Positions 51,690-60,506 of a DNA stretch of 64,000 nucleotides are shown here, in pieces (within the stretch, counting starts at the first letter, position 1; the number at the start of each line of letters is the position of its first letter). The stretch comes from Pseudomonadales bacterium. GTDB taxonomy: Bacteria; Pseudomonadota; Gammaproteobacteria; Pseudomonadales; Azotimanducaceae. The stretch covers positions 1 to 64,000 of the forward strand of contig JANQPF010000010.1 of the NCBI GenBank assembly GCA_028285415.1, in the 5' to 3' direction. The notes beneath the pieces were generated by a model. It made no database searches. It worked only from the letters and a program-made list of their open reading frames with translations, and had not been told where the DNA came from. A program made the position numbers and the translations under genes.

Positions 51690-52289
51690 GTGCCAAAGGA
51701 TCGTCGAAATGACGCCGCGCTGCTGCGTCCACACCTCACCAAGCTCTACCGATTTGCATTTCGTTTGACCGGTCGGCGTGCCGACGCCGAGGATCTGGTG
51801 CAGGACACGTTGCTCAAGGTATACAAACGACAGACGGACCTGGCCGCGCTCGACGATGCCGGTCAGTGGCTCGCGCGGGTGCTCTACAACCAGTTCGTTG
51901 ACGACACCCGTCGCTACGGACGTTCGCCACTGCGGCTGGTTGCTGACGACATGGCGCCGGACGAGCTGAGCGCCTCCGCGAACGAGCCTGATGAGCTCTT
52001 CGAGCGCGGTGAAGATGAGGCGGCATTGACGCGCGCGCTGGAACGTCTTCCCGAGCAGCAACGGATTGTGGTGCTGCTCCACGATGCCGAAGGTTATACG
52101 CTCAGCGAGCTCGAGAAGCTCATCGACGTCCCAGTCGGTACGCTGAAATCCCGTCTGCACCGGGCGCGTCGACGCCTTGTTGAACTCCTGCCGCGTGAGC
52201 GTGGCGAAAGCGCTGAAAAAAAAGATGGAACCTTTTTGCCGGATTCGGCGTGTGAGTCTGTGGAAGGAGTAAAAAACGATGCAATGTGA
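51690..52289 (+). CDS. ECF-type RNA polymerase sigma factor
   Basis: A 199-residue sigma-70-family factor of the extracytoplasmic type. Region 2 is LYRFAFRLTGRRADAEDLVQDTLLKVYKR (about residues 19-47), and region 4 is the LPEQQRIVVLLHDAEGYTLSELEKLIDVPVGTLKSRLHRARRRL helix-turn-helix (about 120-165). It starts at GTG. Its end overlaps the anti-sigma gene by 11 bp, the standard coupled arrangement. The target promoter is probably upstream of this operon, but I could not identify a -35/-10 pair with confidence. Confidence 0.9.
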   Translation: MPKDRRNDAALLRPHLTKLYRFAFRLTGRRADAEDLVQDTLLKVYKRQTDLAALDDAGQWLARVLYNQFVDDTRRYGRSPLRLVADDMAPDELSASANEPDELFERGEDEAALTRALERLPEQQRIVVLLHDAEGYTLSELEKLIDVPVGTLKSRLHRARRRLVELLPRERGESAEKKDGTFLPDSACESVEGVKNDAM

Positions 52290-52902
52290 GCATGTAATCA
52301 ATCAGATTGACGAGTTTCTCGACGACGCGCTGCCCCAGACGGCTCGCCTGGCGTTCGAGGGGCACGTTGCTGCTTGTGACGCATGTGCCGGTGTGCTCGA
52401 ACAGCACCGCAGCATCATGCAGCGTCTTGCCGATCTGCCGGTGGATGCGCCCGACCCGGAGTTCTTTGCGAACGTCCTGGACAAGGCTGCTGAAGCCGCG
52501 CCGCGGCCACGTTCCATCGTTTACCGCTGGCGTCACGGACTGGTCGCAGCCGCAGCGGTGCTGCTGGTTGCCGGCCTTTCCATGCAGGCGGGTGTTTTCT
52601 CCTCCGCGCGCGATGTTCCCGAAGTCACCATAGCCCTGCATGAGGTCACGCCGGTTGCCCTGCGTTTCTCATCGGCCGTGGAGCTCGAAAACGCGCGTCT
52701 ATCTCTGCAGCTGCCGGAAGGCGTGGCGCTTGCCGGGTACACCGGGCGCAAATCCCTCAGCTGGCGGACTGACTTGAAAGCGGGCGACAACGTGCTGGAG
52801 CTGCCTCTGGTGGGTTACGTCGCGGCTACCGATCGCCTTACGGCTGAGGTTGAGCACCCGGACGGGTCGAAGTCTTTTGCGCTGCAGATCACAGTGAACT
52901 GA
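52279..52902 (+). CDS. Membrane-bound anti-sigma factor (ZAS type)
   Basis: A 207-residue anti-sigma factor. The zinc-binding anti-sigma motif is present near the start as H-x3-C-x2-C (His29, Cys33, Cys36). A transmembrane helix (about residues 88-106, LVAAAAVLLVAGLSMQAG) is followed by a beta-rich periplasmic domain of about 100 residues that could sense an envelope signal. The gene overlaps the sigma gene and is followed 14 bp later by the Asp/Glu/Arg-rich protein gene. It should hold the sigma factor inactive at the membrane. Confidence 0.85.
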   Translation: MQCEHVINQIDEFLDDALPQTARLAFEGHVAACDACAGVLEQHRSIMQRLADLPVDAPDPEFFANVLDKAAEAAPRPRSIVYRWRHGLVAAAAVLLVAGLSMQAGVFSSARDVPEVTIALHEVTPVALRFSSAVELENARLSLQLPEGVALAGYTGRKSLSWRTDLKAGDNVLELPLVGYVAATDRLTAEVEHPDGSKSFALQITVN

Positions 52903-52916
52903 GTGGAGTAATCCTG

Positions 52917-53573
52917 ATGGGTATTAGATGGGTAGGTCCAGTTGTGTTGTCGACTTTGTTGACAACGCCGGTCTGGGCGGATGACGAGTCGGACGAACTG
53001 GAAATCACCATGGAGGTGGTGCGCGATGCGCGGGATCAGGATGACTTTGTGCTGCGCATCGGCGAGCTCGAGGAAGAGCGCGACGATGAGTCCCGTGGAG
53101 AGCGTGACGACGAACGTCCGCGTGACGACGAGATGGATCGTGAGATCGACGGCGACCGCGATCGTGAAGATGACCGAGAACGCGAGCGCGAGGAAGAACG
53201 CGAACACGAACGCGAGCGGGACGAAGAGCGTGAGCGTGAAGACGAACGCGACGACCGTGAAGACGAGCGTCTCGATGACGAGTTCGACGAACGCGACACC
53301 GATGATCTCGACGAAGTAGACGTCCGTGAGGAAGAAGAGCGCCCGGAGCTCGAAGAAGACGAGCGTGACATGGGCGATGAGCGAGACGAGGAAATGGACG
53401 ACGCCCGCGACGAAGACCTCGAAGAAGAGCTCGACGATGAGCGCGATGAAGAGCTCGACGAGGAGCGCGACGAGGACGTTGAGGAAGAACTGGAAGACGA
53501 GGAAGAGGAAGTCGAGGAAGACGTTGAAGAAGGCGACGACATGGATGGCGACGATGAGCCGGTCAACGACTAA
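52917..53573 (+). CDS. Secreted lysine-free Asp/Glu/Arg polyampholyte
   Basis: A 218-residue exported protein with a signal peptide (VVLSTLLTTPVWA) and a mature part made almost only of Asp, Glu and Arg, with no Lys and no Cys. Residues about 28-50 (ELEITMEVVRDARDQDDFVL) are the only normal-looking stretch. The remaining 165 residues form repeats of DER, DDE and EER that are net acidic and likely disordered or a single charged helix. No family is recognised. The ribosome site GGAGTAATCCTG precedes the ATG. Codon choice (GAC/GAA/CGC) matches its neighbours. Its end overlaps the next gene by 29 bp. Confidence 0.8.
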   Translation: MGIRWVGPVVLSTLLTTPVWADDESDELEITMEVVRDARDQDDFVLRIGELEEERDDESRGERDDERPRDDEMDREIDGDRDREDDREREREEEREHERERDEEREREDERDDREDERLDDEFDERDTDDLDEVDVREEEERPELEEDERDMGDERDEEMDDARDEDLEEELDDERDEELDEERDEDVEEELEDEEEEVEEDVEEGDDMDGDDEPVND

Positions 53574-55164
53574 CCTGCAGACGCTTGCAATCCGGGCCCG
53601 CCGCCTCTGTGCGGCGGGTTTGTTTGTCTCCGCACTGCTCGGCGCAGGCGCCGTCCGGGCAGACAGCTTCAGCGACGGCCGGGCGGCTTTCGCGAATGGC
53701 GAATACATCGCCGCCGTCGAGCACTTTGCCACGGCGCTTGCTGCCGAGCCTGACAACAAAGGTCCACTTGCCTACAACCTCGGTGTAGCCGCCTATCGGG
53801 CAGGCGACTACGAGCGGGCGGAAGAGGCGTTCCTGATTGCCAGTACCGACCCGGATTTTGTGGTCACCAGTCTCTATAACCTGGGTCTGGTTGACCGCAA
53901 ACGCGGGCGCTTTTCCGACGCGCGTATCTGGTTCAAACAGGTGGCGCGTCACCCCAATGCGGAAAGGAAACTCAGACGCCTTGCTGACAAAGCAATTGAC
54001 TCTCTGCCGCAGGCGGCAGCGCCACCTCGTCAGCTCATGCAACCGCGCAGAGAAGCGCGCGCGGATATCCTGCGGTTCGACCTGTATACGGGTTACGGCA
54101 CGGACAGCAACGTATACCGGTCTCCGTCATCGAGCTATGTCGACCGCAGCGATCCAGCCCAGCCGACAATAGACCCGGTGCAGATGTCGGGAAGCTACGT
54201 GCCCGTTGATGCGATTGTCGCCGCGCGTTGGGATACCGTGCATGACGGCTTCTTCAAAGCCCAGTATGCCTTTGCAGGCAGGTTCTACACCGATGAAGAA
54301 TTGAGCAACGCCGACGAGGAGCGTCACAAGTTTTCGTTTGGCGGGACGGTGGATCGTAAGACGCGACGCGGATCGCTCTACTGGAGCGGGCGTTTCGACG
54401 TCGAGCGACACAATCAGACAGCTTATGACCGTGATACAGGTGAAGATCAGGTTGCCGGTCTGGAAGACGTCAGCGAGCGTTTCAACTACACCAAGGCGGG
54501 CCCGCGTGTTTTTTACGAACGCGAATTCGGGCGTTTCGCCTGGGGCTTCAAAGGCAGCGGCTATATCCGCAACTACGAAGAAACGCTCGACTATCTGAAC
54601 CTGTCGCACGAGCAGTACAGCGCAGGCCTGCATTTTGCTTACCGGCCGCTAGAGAGAACCCAGATCCGGCTCAGTGCCGGGGGGTATCAGCGCTTGTATC
54701 TCAGTCGCGTTGCGAAGGACATCAACGGCATCCGTTTCATTGGCAACGACGATCTCGAGTACGAGTACCTCTACGGGGGTTTGATGCTCAAGCAGTATCT
54801 GACCGACCGGTTTGTGATCTCAGCTGATGCGCGTTATACCGAGCGTACGGATGTTTTTGAGGGGTACGACGACTACGAGCGCACCAGCGCGCGTGTGGCG
54901 CTGCGGTACCGTCATCCGCGATTCAAAGTCACGGCGTCGGTTACCCGTCACAGCTACGATTATCCAAACGCGTTTGCATTCGACGACCCGACGTTCGAGC
55001 TGCTGACGCTCGACACGACCTACGCCACGCTGGAGGCGGAATACCGTATCACCCGGCACTTCGCCCTGGATCTCAAGTACGACACCGATGTGGTGGAATC
55101 CAACGACAGCCGCTCGGAATTTGATCGTTCGCTGACGTCGCTGAGCCTGCGCTATCGGTTCTAG
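53545..55164 (+). CDS. TPR-containing outer-membrane beta-barrel protein
   Basis: A 539-residue exported protein. After a signal peptide ending AVRA come three TPR-like helical repeats (about residues 40-145: FANGEYIAAVEHFATALAAEP, YRAGDYERAEEAF, KRGRFSDARIWFKQV) and then a beta-barrel of about 360 residues ending in the C-terminal Phe of outer-membrane proteins (LSLRYRF). TPR-plus-barrel order resembles surface lipoprotein assembly modifiers, although sequence similarity is not evident. Starts at 53545 or 53554 are possible inside the upstream gene. It is probably the outer-membrane partner of the polyampholyte. Confidence 0.8.
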   Translation: MATMSRSTTNLQTLAIRARRLCAAGLFVSALLGAGAVRADSFSDGRAAFANGEYIAAVEHFATALAAEPDNKGPLAYNLGVAAYRAGDYERAEEAFLIASTDPDFVVTSLYNLGLVDRKRGRFSDARIWFKQVARHPNAERKLRRLADKAIDSLPQAAAPPRQLMQPRREARADILRFDLYTGYGTDSNVYRSPSSSYVDRSDPAQPTIDPVQMSGSYVPVDAIVAARWDTVHDGFFKAQYAFAGRFYTDEELSNADEERHKFSFGGTVDRKTRRGSLYWSGRFDVERHNQTAYDRDTGEDQVAGLEDVSERFNYTKAGPRVFYEREFGRFAWGFKGSGYIRNYEETLDYLNLSHEQYSAGLHFAYRPLERTQIRLSAGGYQRLYLSRVAKDINGIRFIGNDDLEYEYLYGGLMLKQYLTDRFVISADARYTERTDVFEGYDDYERTSARVALRYRHPRFKVTASVTRHSYDYPNAFAFDDPTFELLTLDTTYATLEAEYRITRHFALDLKYDTDVVESNDSRSEFDRSLTSLSLRYRF

Positions 55165-55676
55165 GTGACGATGCCAATCGTGTCCCGCTGATAGACGAGA
55201 TCATCGCCACCGCGGCGTCCCGTCAGGGGGTTTGCAGCGTCGGGTAGCGGCAGGTTGGCGGGCTCGATGCGCGACCAGTCCGACACGCAGGTGCGGTGCT
55301 TGATCCGCCATTCGCCCTCCCGCCGCTCGTAGCGGTCGATATAGCGTCCGACGGCAACGTGATCCTGCTGAACCCCGTCTACTTCGTACCGGTAGTAGCC
55401 CACCCAGTGCACTTCGCCGCTTGCGGTGTCGCCGTCGAGGTCGATCAGAATGTTGCTGTTGTCGTGGTGGGTGCTGATCCACCCACTCAGAAACTCCATC
55501 ACCCAATCCACGTAAGCCGGAGCGTCACCTTTGAAGATGCCGTGATCGTCTGTGCCGTCGGGCCAGTAGACGGTTGTCAGCATTTCCCGGTCCATGCGGT
55601 CACAGGCCCGTGAATAGCGATAGCTCAGCTCCATGATCGCCTGTTTGTCCATCAGTTGCTGCAGCTTGTCGTTCAT
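55161..55676 (-). CDS. SnoaL/NTF2-like protein
   Basis: A 171-residue protein of the NTF2-like fold. DKQAIMELSYRYSRACDRMDREML, VYWPDGTDDHGIFKG and YIDRYERREGEWRIKHRT follow the SnoaL_4-type pattern used by ring dehydratase or hydroxylase subunits and cyclases. It is the last gene of the minus-strand operon, 10 bp after the transporter gene, and converges with the barrel gene (4-bp overlap). A role in isomerising or hydroxylating the pathway substrate is possible. Confidence 0.78.
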   Translation of the reverse strand: MNDKLQQLMDKQAIMELSYRYSRACDRMDREMLTTVYWPDGTDDHGIFKGDAPAYVDWVMEFLSGWISTHHDNSNILIDLDGDTASGEVHWVGYYRYEVDGVQQDHVAVGRYIDRYERREGEWRIKHRTCVSDWSRIEPANLPLPDAANPLTGRRGGDDLVYQRDTIGIVT

Positions 55677-55686
55677 AGATCGATCC

Positions 55687-56850
55687 TCACGATTCGGCTT
55701 CGAGTACGGCCATGGGTGGCCGGCTGGTGATGAACAGGAGCAGCAGGCAGGTGGTCATGCCGAGGGCTGTAGCCACGGCCAGCGCTTCAACGTCCCACCG
55801 TTCGACGACGGCACCCGCAGTTATCGCCGCCCAGGCAAACCCGCTGGTCAGGAGCGGTGTGCCGATCCCGGCCCAGCGACCCTGGCTGTCCAGAGAGCCG
55901 CATAGCGCCAGTAGAATGGGGAAATTGAACTGCAGTGAAAACGTTGCGGGAATCAAAGCAGCCAGAAAAAGCCAGGGCGCATTCGCGTGGATGGCAACGT
56001 ACCAGCCGACGGCACAGGTGACGAACGCCGCAGCCAGGGGGCGCGTTGAGCCGTAGCGTGCGCTGCACCACCCTCCGGCCTGACAGGCGAGCGCTGAAAA
56101 GAAGAGAATGATGCCGATATAGCTGCCCGCATCGTCGTAGCGCATGCCGAGCTCCCTGGCCAGGGTGAACATGTAGGCAAAGCCGAGCCCCGAACAGGTG
56201 ACAAACAGCATGCCCATGAAAACCGTCAGCACGGGACGCCAATTGACGTCCAGGGGTGCGTGGCTGGTATGCGCCGGGGCAAGCGTCGTCGGCGGACGAT
56301 GCCCGAGCATGACGATCACGAAAACGAGCGCCAGCGCGGTTGCAAAACCGTAGCCGCCGGAGAGACCGTACGCCTGCACCGCTGCGCCGACGCCGGCAAC
56401 CATGAACGACATCAATAGCACGGCGGTCATGTCGACGAACCCGAAAAGCTGATCGGGCGTGCTGGTGGTGGCGATCATGCGGGAGGTGCAGCCCATCAGA
56501 ATGCCGACGCTGATACCGCCGAGGAACTGTGCGACGAGCACAATCCAGGCATTCGAATACGCAAAGACGGACAGAAACTCCGTGCCCGTCAACAGGCAGC
56601 CGAACAGGGCGACTATCTGCCAGTAGGGCGCTCGCAGAATCCAGCCGCGAATGCACAAGGCGGCACATGCAATACCCACAAAGGGCGTGGCGACAATAAG
56701 ACCGGCGAGACTTTCCGAAAACTGAACCTCTTCGACAAAGCGCGTCAGGAGGACGGGCTTCATCGCGGAAAACAGCGTCGACATCGCGTAGGCGGCGCTG
56801 CCTGCGGCCATCAATCCGAGGTGATTGCGCCAGAATGGTGCTCCGCTCAT
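55687..56850 (-). CDS. MFS transporter
   Basis: A 387-residue major facilitator with about 12 membrane helices (for example GLIVATPFVGIACAALCI, WIVLVAQFLGGISVGILMG, and a second half starting at VLTVFMGMLFVTCSGL). The family position is unclear; it is shorter than typical sugar porters. The start ATG overlaps the stop of the oxygenase gene (ATGA), so the pair is translationally coupled, suggesting transport of a substrate or product of that oxygenase. Confidence 0.85.
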   Translation of the reverse strand: MSGAPFWRNHLGLMAAGSAAYAMSTLFSAMKPVLLTRFVEEVQFSESLAGLIVATPFVGIACAALCIRGWILRAPYWQIVALFGCLLTGTEFLSVFAYSNAWIVLVAQFLGGISVGILMGCTSRMIATTSTPDQLFGFVDMTAVLLMSFMVAGVGAAVQAYGLSGGYGFATALALVFVIVMLGHRPPTTLAPAHTSHAPLDVNWRPVLTVFMGMLFVTCSGLGFAYMFTLARELGMRYDDAGSYIGIILFFSALACQAGGWCSARYGSTRPLAAAFVTCAVGWYVAIHANAPWLFLAALIPATFSLQFNFPILLALCGSLDSQGRWAGIGTPLLTSGFAWAAITAGAVVERWDVEALAVATALGMTTCLLLLFITSRPPMAVLEAES

Positions 56851-57746
56851 TTGAAGCGGTCTTTGTGGGAGGCGTCCAGCTTCTCCTGCAGGTGTTCACC
56901 CGCAAGCACGGGTGGAAAACGCGGCGGATGGCTGGCGTCGACGCAGCTGGGCAGGGCCTCAACCCGCGTGTCGCTGTCCGGATCGATGAACATGGCAATG
57001 GAAAGCCGCTCGCTGGCGCCGATTTTCGGCTGCACCCGGTGCAGCGTCGAGCGGTAGCGGCCGTTGCTCCATCGTTCGAGGAGATCTCCGCTGTTGATGA
57101 CAACGCTGCCGGTGACGGGCGTCACGTCCAGCCACTCGTCATCGGCGTCGCGTACCTGCAATCCGCCCGTATTGTCCTGGAACAACAGGGTCAACAGCCC
57201 GTAGTCGGTATGGGCGCCCGCACCCATCTGCCCTGCGGCCACGTCATCCACGCCTCCGGCGGGGTAGTAGAGCAGCCGCAGCGTGACGTTTTCACCGTTG
57301 TGCACGCGCACGAAAAAGTCGTCTTCGAGTTCAAGCGCTGCGGCCAGCACGCGTTGCAGTCTGAATCCTGCGTTCAGAACGTTGGCGAAAAGGGCATGCA
57401 TGAGATCCGAAAACTCAGGTGACGGCCAGCGTTCCGCGGGTAACGGTCGATTGAGTACGTTGCGCATGGTAAACGTTTCTTTCAGATCCGCAGGGGCGCC
57501 GGGATCGAGATTTTCTTCCTGCAGACCCTGATAGCCGAAGTTTTCTTCGGCGCTGAGATAGGCACAGCGCCGTTTGATGGTCTCCGGTCCTGTGAAGAAC
57601 GCCAGACTCGCAGCGTAAGCTTCCGCCAGAAGGTGGAGGTCAACCCCGCAGTTGGTGACCGTCATGAAGCCGACGTTGGCCAGCGCACCGTCGACGGCTG
57701 CGGCGGGGTTGGGGTCGTTGGCGAGATCAATCTGCGGTATCGACAC
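56847..57746 (-). CDS. Isopenicillin-N-synthase-like 2-oxoglutarate oxygenase
   Basis: A 299-residue Fe(II)-dependent oxygenase of the IPNS/2OG family. GAHTDYGLLTLLFQD supplies His and Asp, RSTLHRVQ the second His, and ERLSIAMF the Arg-x-Ser that binds 2-oxoglutarate. The GTG at 57746, 1 bp past the aminotransferase stop, gives the family start (IPQIDLANDP) whereas an upstream ATG at 57947 would lie within the aminotransferase gene. Members hydroxylate or cyclise amino acids and plant-hormone-like substrates. It is coupled to an MFS gene. Confidence 0.85.
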   Translation of the reverse strand: MSIPQIDLANDPNPAAAVDGALANVGFMTVTNCGVDLHLLAEAYAASLAFFTGPETIKRRCAYLSAEENFGYQGLQEENLDPGAPADLKETFTMRNVLNRPLPAERWPSPEFSDLMHALFANVLNAGFRLQRVLAAALELEDDFFVRVHNGENVTLRLLYYPAGGVDDVAAGQMGAGAHTDYGLLTLLFQDNTGGLQVRDADDEWLDVTPVTGSVVINSGDLLERWSNGRYRSTLHRVQPKIGASERLSIAMFIDPDSDTRVEALPSCVDASHPPRFPPVLAGEHLQEKLDASHKDRFK

Positions 57747-57747
57747 T

Positions 57748-59121
57748 TCAGGCAGCCAGGAGGTTGGGACGTTCTTTGGCAATATACGGCACGAGCTCAG
57801 CCATTGTCTGGTCGAGCGCGTGTAAGGCATGGTCGATGTGGCTTTTGTCCATCGGTGAGCTGACCGAGTACATGAGGCGCGATGCTGACATGACGCCATG
57901 TCGCAGCATCGTGAGATGCAGCAGCGCGGTGATGTGACCGCCATCAATCATACTGGCAAGCGCCTGCCGTGCATTGGTGACCGGTTCGTCCGTGAACAGG
58001 ATGTTCGTCAGCGAGCCGGCGCCCTGCGCCCGGGCTTTGACGCCATGTTTCTGAAAAACCTCGTTGAACCCGCCGCGCAAACGTTCGCCGAGCTCGTTCA
58101 GCCGCACGCTGTCGGCACCCTCGTAGTTGGACATCGCCGCAAAGCCGGCTGCCATGGTCAGCGCGTTGCCGCTGAACGTGCTGGCGTGCATGACCGGCCG
58201 TTCCTGCCTGGGACTGAAGAGTGCCAGCAGGTCTTCGCGTCCGCCGATAGCGCCTATGGGTAGACCTCCCCCGATGATCTTGCCCATGCACGTGATGTCC
58301 GGCGTGATATCGAGGTTTTTCTGGGCGCCGCCTTCTGACAGACGCAAGGTGATGACCTCGTCAAAGACGAGGACGATGTTGTGTCTGCTTGTCGCTTCGC
58401 GAAGCGTTTGCAGAAACTCGCGAGTGGCGGGAATCATGCCCATCGATCCCAGCATGGGTTCAACGAGCACAGCCGCGAGGTCCTGTGCATGCGCCTCAAT
58501 CAGCTGCTCGGCGTAGAGGGGTTCGTTGTACGGGCAGACGATCGTGTCATCGAGCACGCTCGTCGGAAAACTGGCGTCGACCGCCAGGGAGGCGGGGGCC
58601 TCTTCGGGGCCCGCTTCGTTGGGTCTTGGTACCAGCGAGACCTCCGCAAGCTCGTAGCTGCCGTGATAGCCGCCCTCCATCTTCATGATCTTCTGCCTTC
58701 CCGTGGCTGCCCGCGCGCAGCGGATTGCCATCTGGGTGCCTTCCGTACCGGAGCTGGTGAAGCGCATCTGCTCGACGGACGGCACTCTGGAACAGATGAG
58801 CTCACCGAGCTCGAGCTGCTCGATGCTGGGCGCGGCGTACGCTGAGCCTTTTGCTATCTGATCCTGCACCGCATCGACGACCGGTGCGTAGGCGTGCCCG
58901 TGAATCAGCGAGGTGAAGTTGTTCATGAAGTCGACAATCTCGTGCCCGTCGACGTCGGTGATCCGGCAACCGGTGCCGGATGCCACCGCAAGCGGATAGG
59001 GATCATAGTGGGCACTCGAACGGGTATCGCCGCCGGGAAAAACTTTGACCGCGCGTTCGGCGCGCGCGGCGGAAGTGGGACTGAATGTGCGGTAGGCCGC
59101 GATCAGTGGATGCTCGCCCAT
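57748..59121 (-). CDS. Class III aminotransferase, glutamate-1-semialdehyde aminotransferase-like
   Basis: A 457-residue PLP enzyme of the class III group. SSGTEGTQMAIRCARAATGR, FDEVITLRLS and CMGKIIGGGLPIGAIGG (with the PLP Lys) are typical of glutamate-1-semialdehyde mutase relatives, but the protein lacks the fully conserved HemL surroundings and is longer. An amino acid or amino ketone transaminase for a specialised pathway is more likely than tetrapyrrole synthesis. It starts 15 bp after the VOC gene stop (ribosome site GAGGCGCAC). Confidence 0.85.
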   Translation of the reverse strand: MGEHPLIAAYRTFSPTSAARAERAVKVFPGGDTRSSAHYDPYPLAVASGTGCRITDVDGHEIVDFMNNFTSLIHGHAYAPVVDAVQDQIAKGSAYAAPSIEQLELGELICSRVPSVEQMRFTSSGTEGTQMAIRCARAATGRQKIMKMEGGYHGSYELAEVSLVPRPNEAGPEEAPASLAVDASFPTSVLDDTIVCPYNEPLYAEQLIEAHAQDLAAVLVEPMLGSMGMIPATREFLQTLREATSRHNIVLVFDEVITLRLSEGGAQKNLDITPDITCMGKIIGGGLPIGAIGGREDLLALFSPRQERPVMHASTFSGNALTMAAGFAAMSNYEGADSVRLNELGERLRGGFNEVFQKHGVKARAQGAGSLTNILFTDEPVTNARQALASMIDGGHITALLHLTMLRHGVMSASRLMYSVSSPMDKSHIDHALHALDQTMAELVPYIAKERPNLLAA

Positions 59122-59136
59122 GTGCGCCTCGCGATG

Positions 59137-59577
59137 TCAGAGTGCCAGCGGATGAATCTGTGCAATTACCTGAGGGTCCTCGCGCCAGGCATCGGAGACG
59201 TTCACATACAGCTCGACGTTGTTGCCGTCCGGGTCGTCGAAGTACAGAGATTTGGTGACTTCGTGATCGATTGGTGTTGTCTCGATCCCAGCAGCCTCGA
59301 GATGCGTTTTGGCTTCGACCAGCTCGTCGAGCTTTTCTCCGATGCAGAATGCAACGTGATGCAGTCCAACGGCTTCTTCGCCGCCATTGTCGGTTTCACC
59401 CGATACCTGCATGACCGCAAGGTCGTGGTGGTCGCCGAGGGAAAAGAACGTCATTTTCATTCCCTGCTCGTCAAAACGGGCACAGACTGGCATGCCGAGG
59501 ACGCCGCTGTAGAACGCTTCGGATCGGTTGAGATCGGTGACTTTGAGTACCACGTGGCCTAGAGACTTTACCTTCAT
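59137..59577 (-). CDS. VOC/glyoxalase-family metalloprotein
   Basis: A 146-residue vicinal-oxygen-chelate-fold protein. GHVVLKVTDLNRSEAFYSGVLG carries a probable metal His, GLHHVAFCIG the second His, and FDDPDGNNVELYV the Glu, the standard ligand order of ring-cleavage and glyoxalase-like enzymes. It begins the five-gene minus-strand operon. The substrate is unknown; ring or C-C cleavage of an oxidised intermediate would fit the neighbouring oxygenase. Confidence 0.82.
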   Translation of the reverse strand: MKVKSLGHVVLKVTDLNRSEAFYSGVLGMPVCARFDEQGMKMTFFSLGDHHDLAVMQVSGETDNGGEEAVGLHHVAFCIGEKLDELVEAKTHLEAAGIETTPIDHEVTKSLYFDDPDGNNVELYVNVSDAWREDPQVIAQIHPLAL

Positions 59578-59753
59578 CGCTTCCCCCTCTTAATGCGACT
59601 AACGCGACTGATGCGACACGCGCAGGCTTAGTCTCCGGGAGTTCCCCACGCAGTTCAACCGGCCGGACCGTGCCGCTGCGGCCTGCTTGAAGGGATTTTA
59701 CGGTGGTGGCACTCTCGTTTCGTTCTGATTGCGGCTGGTTGCGGAGGTCTTAC

Positions 59754-60506
59754 ATGTTGCGACTGACAATCTACGCGGTTGCCGTTCTGTCGGCGTTCAC
59801 GGTGGCCGGTGATCCCGCCATGCAGGCGCGGATAGAATTGCAGATGCAGGTGCCTGACCGGCACCAGCACGATCTCCCGCGCGACGCGGGACGCAAACCG
59901 TACGAGACGTTCGTTTTCCTTGGCGTCAGAGAAGGAATGACGGCGCTCGACGTGGGGGCGTATGCGGGGTACACGACCGAGATGCTGGCCGCCGCGGTCG
60001 GCCCTGCGGGCAGGGTGTATTCGCACAACACGCGGCGTGTGCTCGAACGCTACGCCGAGGGATACTACGAGCGTACGATGCGGGAACGCCTGGCGAACGA
60101 CAGGCTGCCCAACGTGGTGCTGCATATCACCGAATACGAAGACTTTGGCTTGCAGGGGGAAGTGGACGTCGCGTTCCTGGGCAATCTCGTGCACGACTTT
60201 TACTATCGTGACGGACGCGACAGGGCGCTTGCGTTCCTGGGCAGCATCCATGCCGCGCTGAAAAGCGGTGGCGTGCTCGGACTGATCGACCACGTAGGCG
60301 TTGCCGGACGGGACAACGCGGCGCTGCATCGCATTGAACCGTCGATTGTGCGGGAATTGCTGGCAGACGCGGGCTTCAGCGTCGAGGCGGAATCTGATCT
60401 CTTTGCCAATCCGGCGGATTCGCACGATCTCATGGTTTACAACGAGGCGATCTATCGCAATACCGACCGCTTTTTCTTCAAAGCGGTAAAAGTGCATGAG
60501 GAGTGA
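59754..60506 (+). CDS. Exported SAM-methyltransferase-like protein
   Basis: A 250-residue protein with a signal-peptide-like start (MLRLTIYAVAVLSAFTVAG) and a class I methyltransferase fold: motif I ALDVGAYAGYTTEMLAAAVG (about residues 63-82), LHITEYEDFGLQGEVDVAFLGNL and LIDHVGVAGRDN. It resembles the COG4798-type predicted methyltransferases that carry a signal peptide. Methyltransferases in the periplasm lack an obvious SAM supply, so the activity may differ. The ATG at 59754 follows GGAGGTCTTAC. Its stop overlaps the allC start as GTGA. Confidence 0.75.
   Translation: MLRLTIYAVAVLSAFTVAGDPAMQARIELQMQVPDRHQHDLPRDAGRKPYETFVFLGVREGMTALDVGAYAGYTTEMLAAAVGPAGRVYSHNTRRVLERYAEGYYERTMRERLANDRLPNVVLHITEYEDFGLQGEVDVAFLGNLVHDFYYRDGRDRALAFLGSIHAALKSGGVLGLIDHVGVAGRDNAALHRIEPSIVRELLADAGFSVEAESDLFANPADSHDLMVYNEAIYRNTDRFFFKAVKVHEE

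Noticed and set aside
53326-53544. Upstream extension of the TPR-barrel gene in the second frame of the polyampholyte gene
   Set aside because: The Lys/Ser/Thr-rich sequence has no family resemblance and lies before the signal peptide; starting at 53545 or 53554 gives a normal exported protein.
53036-53566. Minus-strand Ser/Arg-rich frame opposite the polyampholyte gene
   Set aside because: It is a mechanical consequence of GAC/GAA/CGC codons read in reverse; no start context or homology.
55787-57103. Second long minus-strand frame across the MFS and oxygenase genes
   Set aside because: It overlaps two genes with clear motifs in another frame and has Arg/Cys/His-rich nonsense composition.
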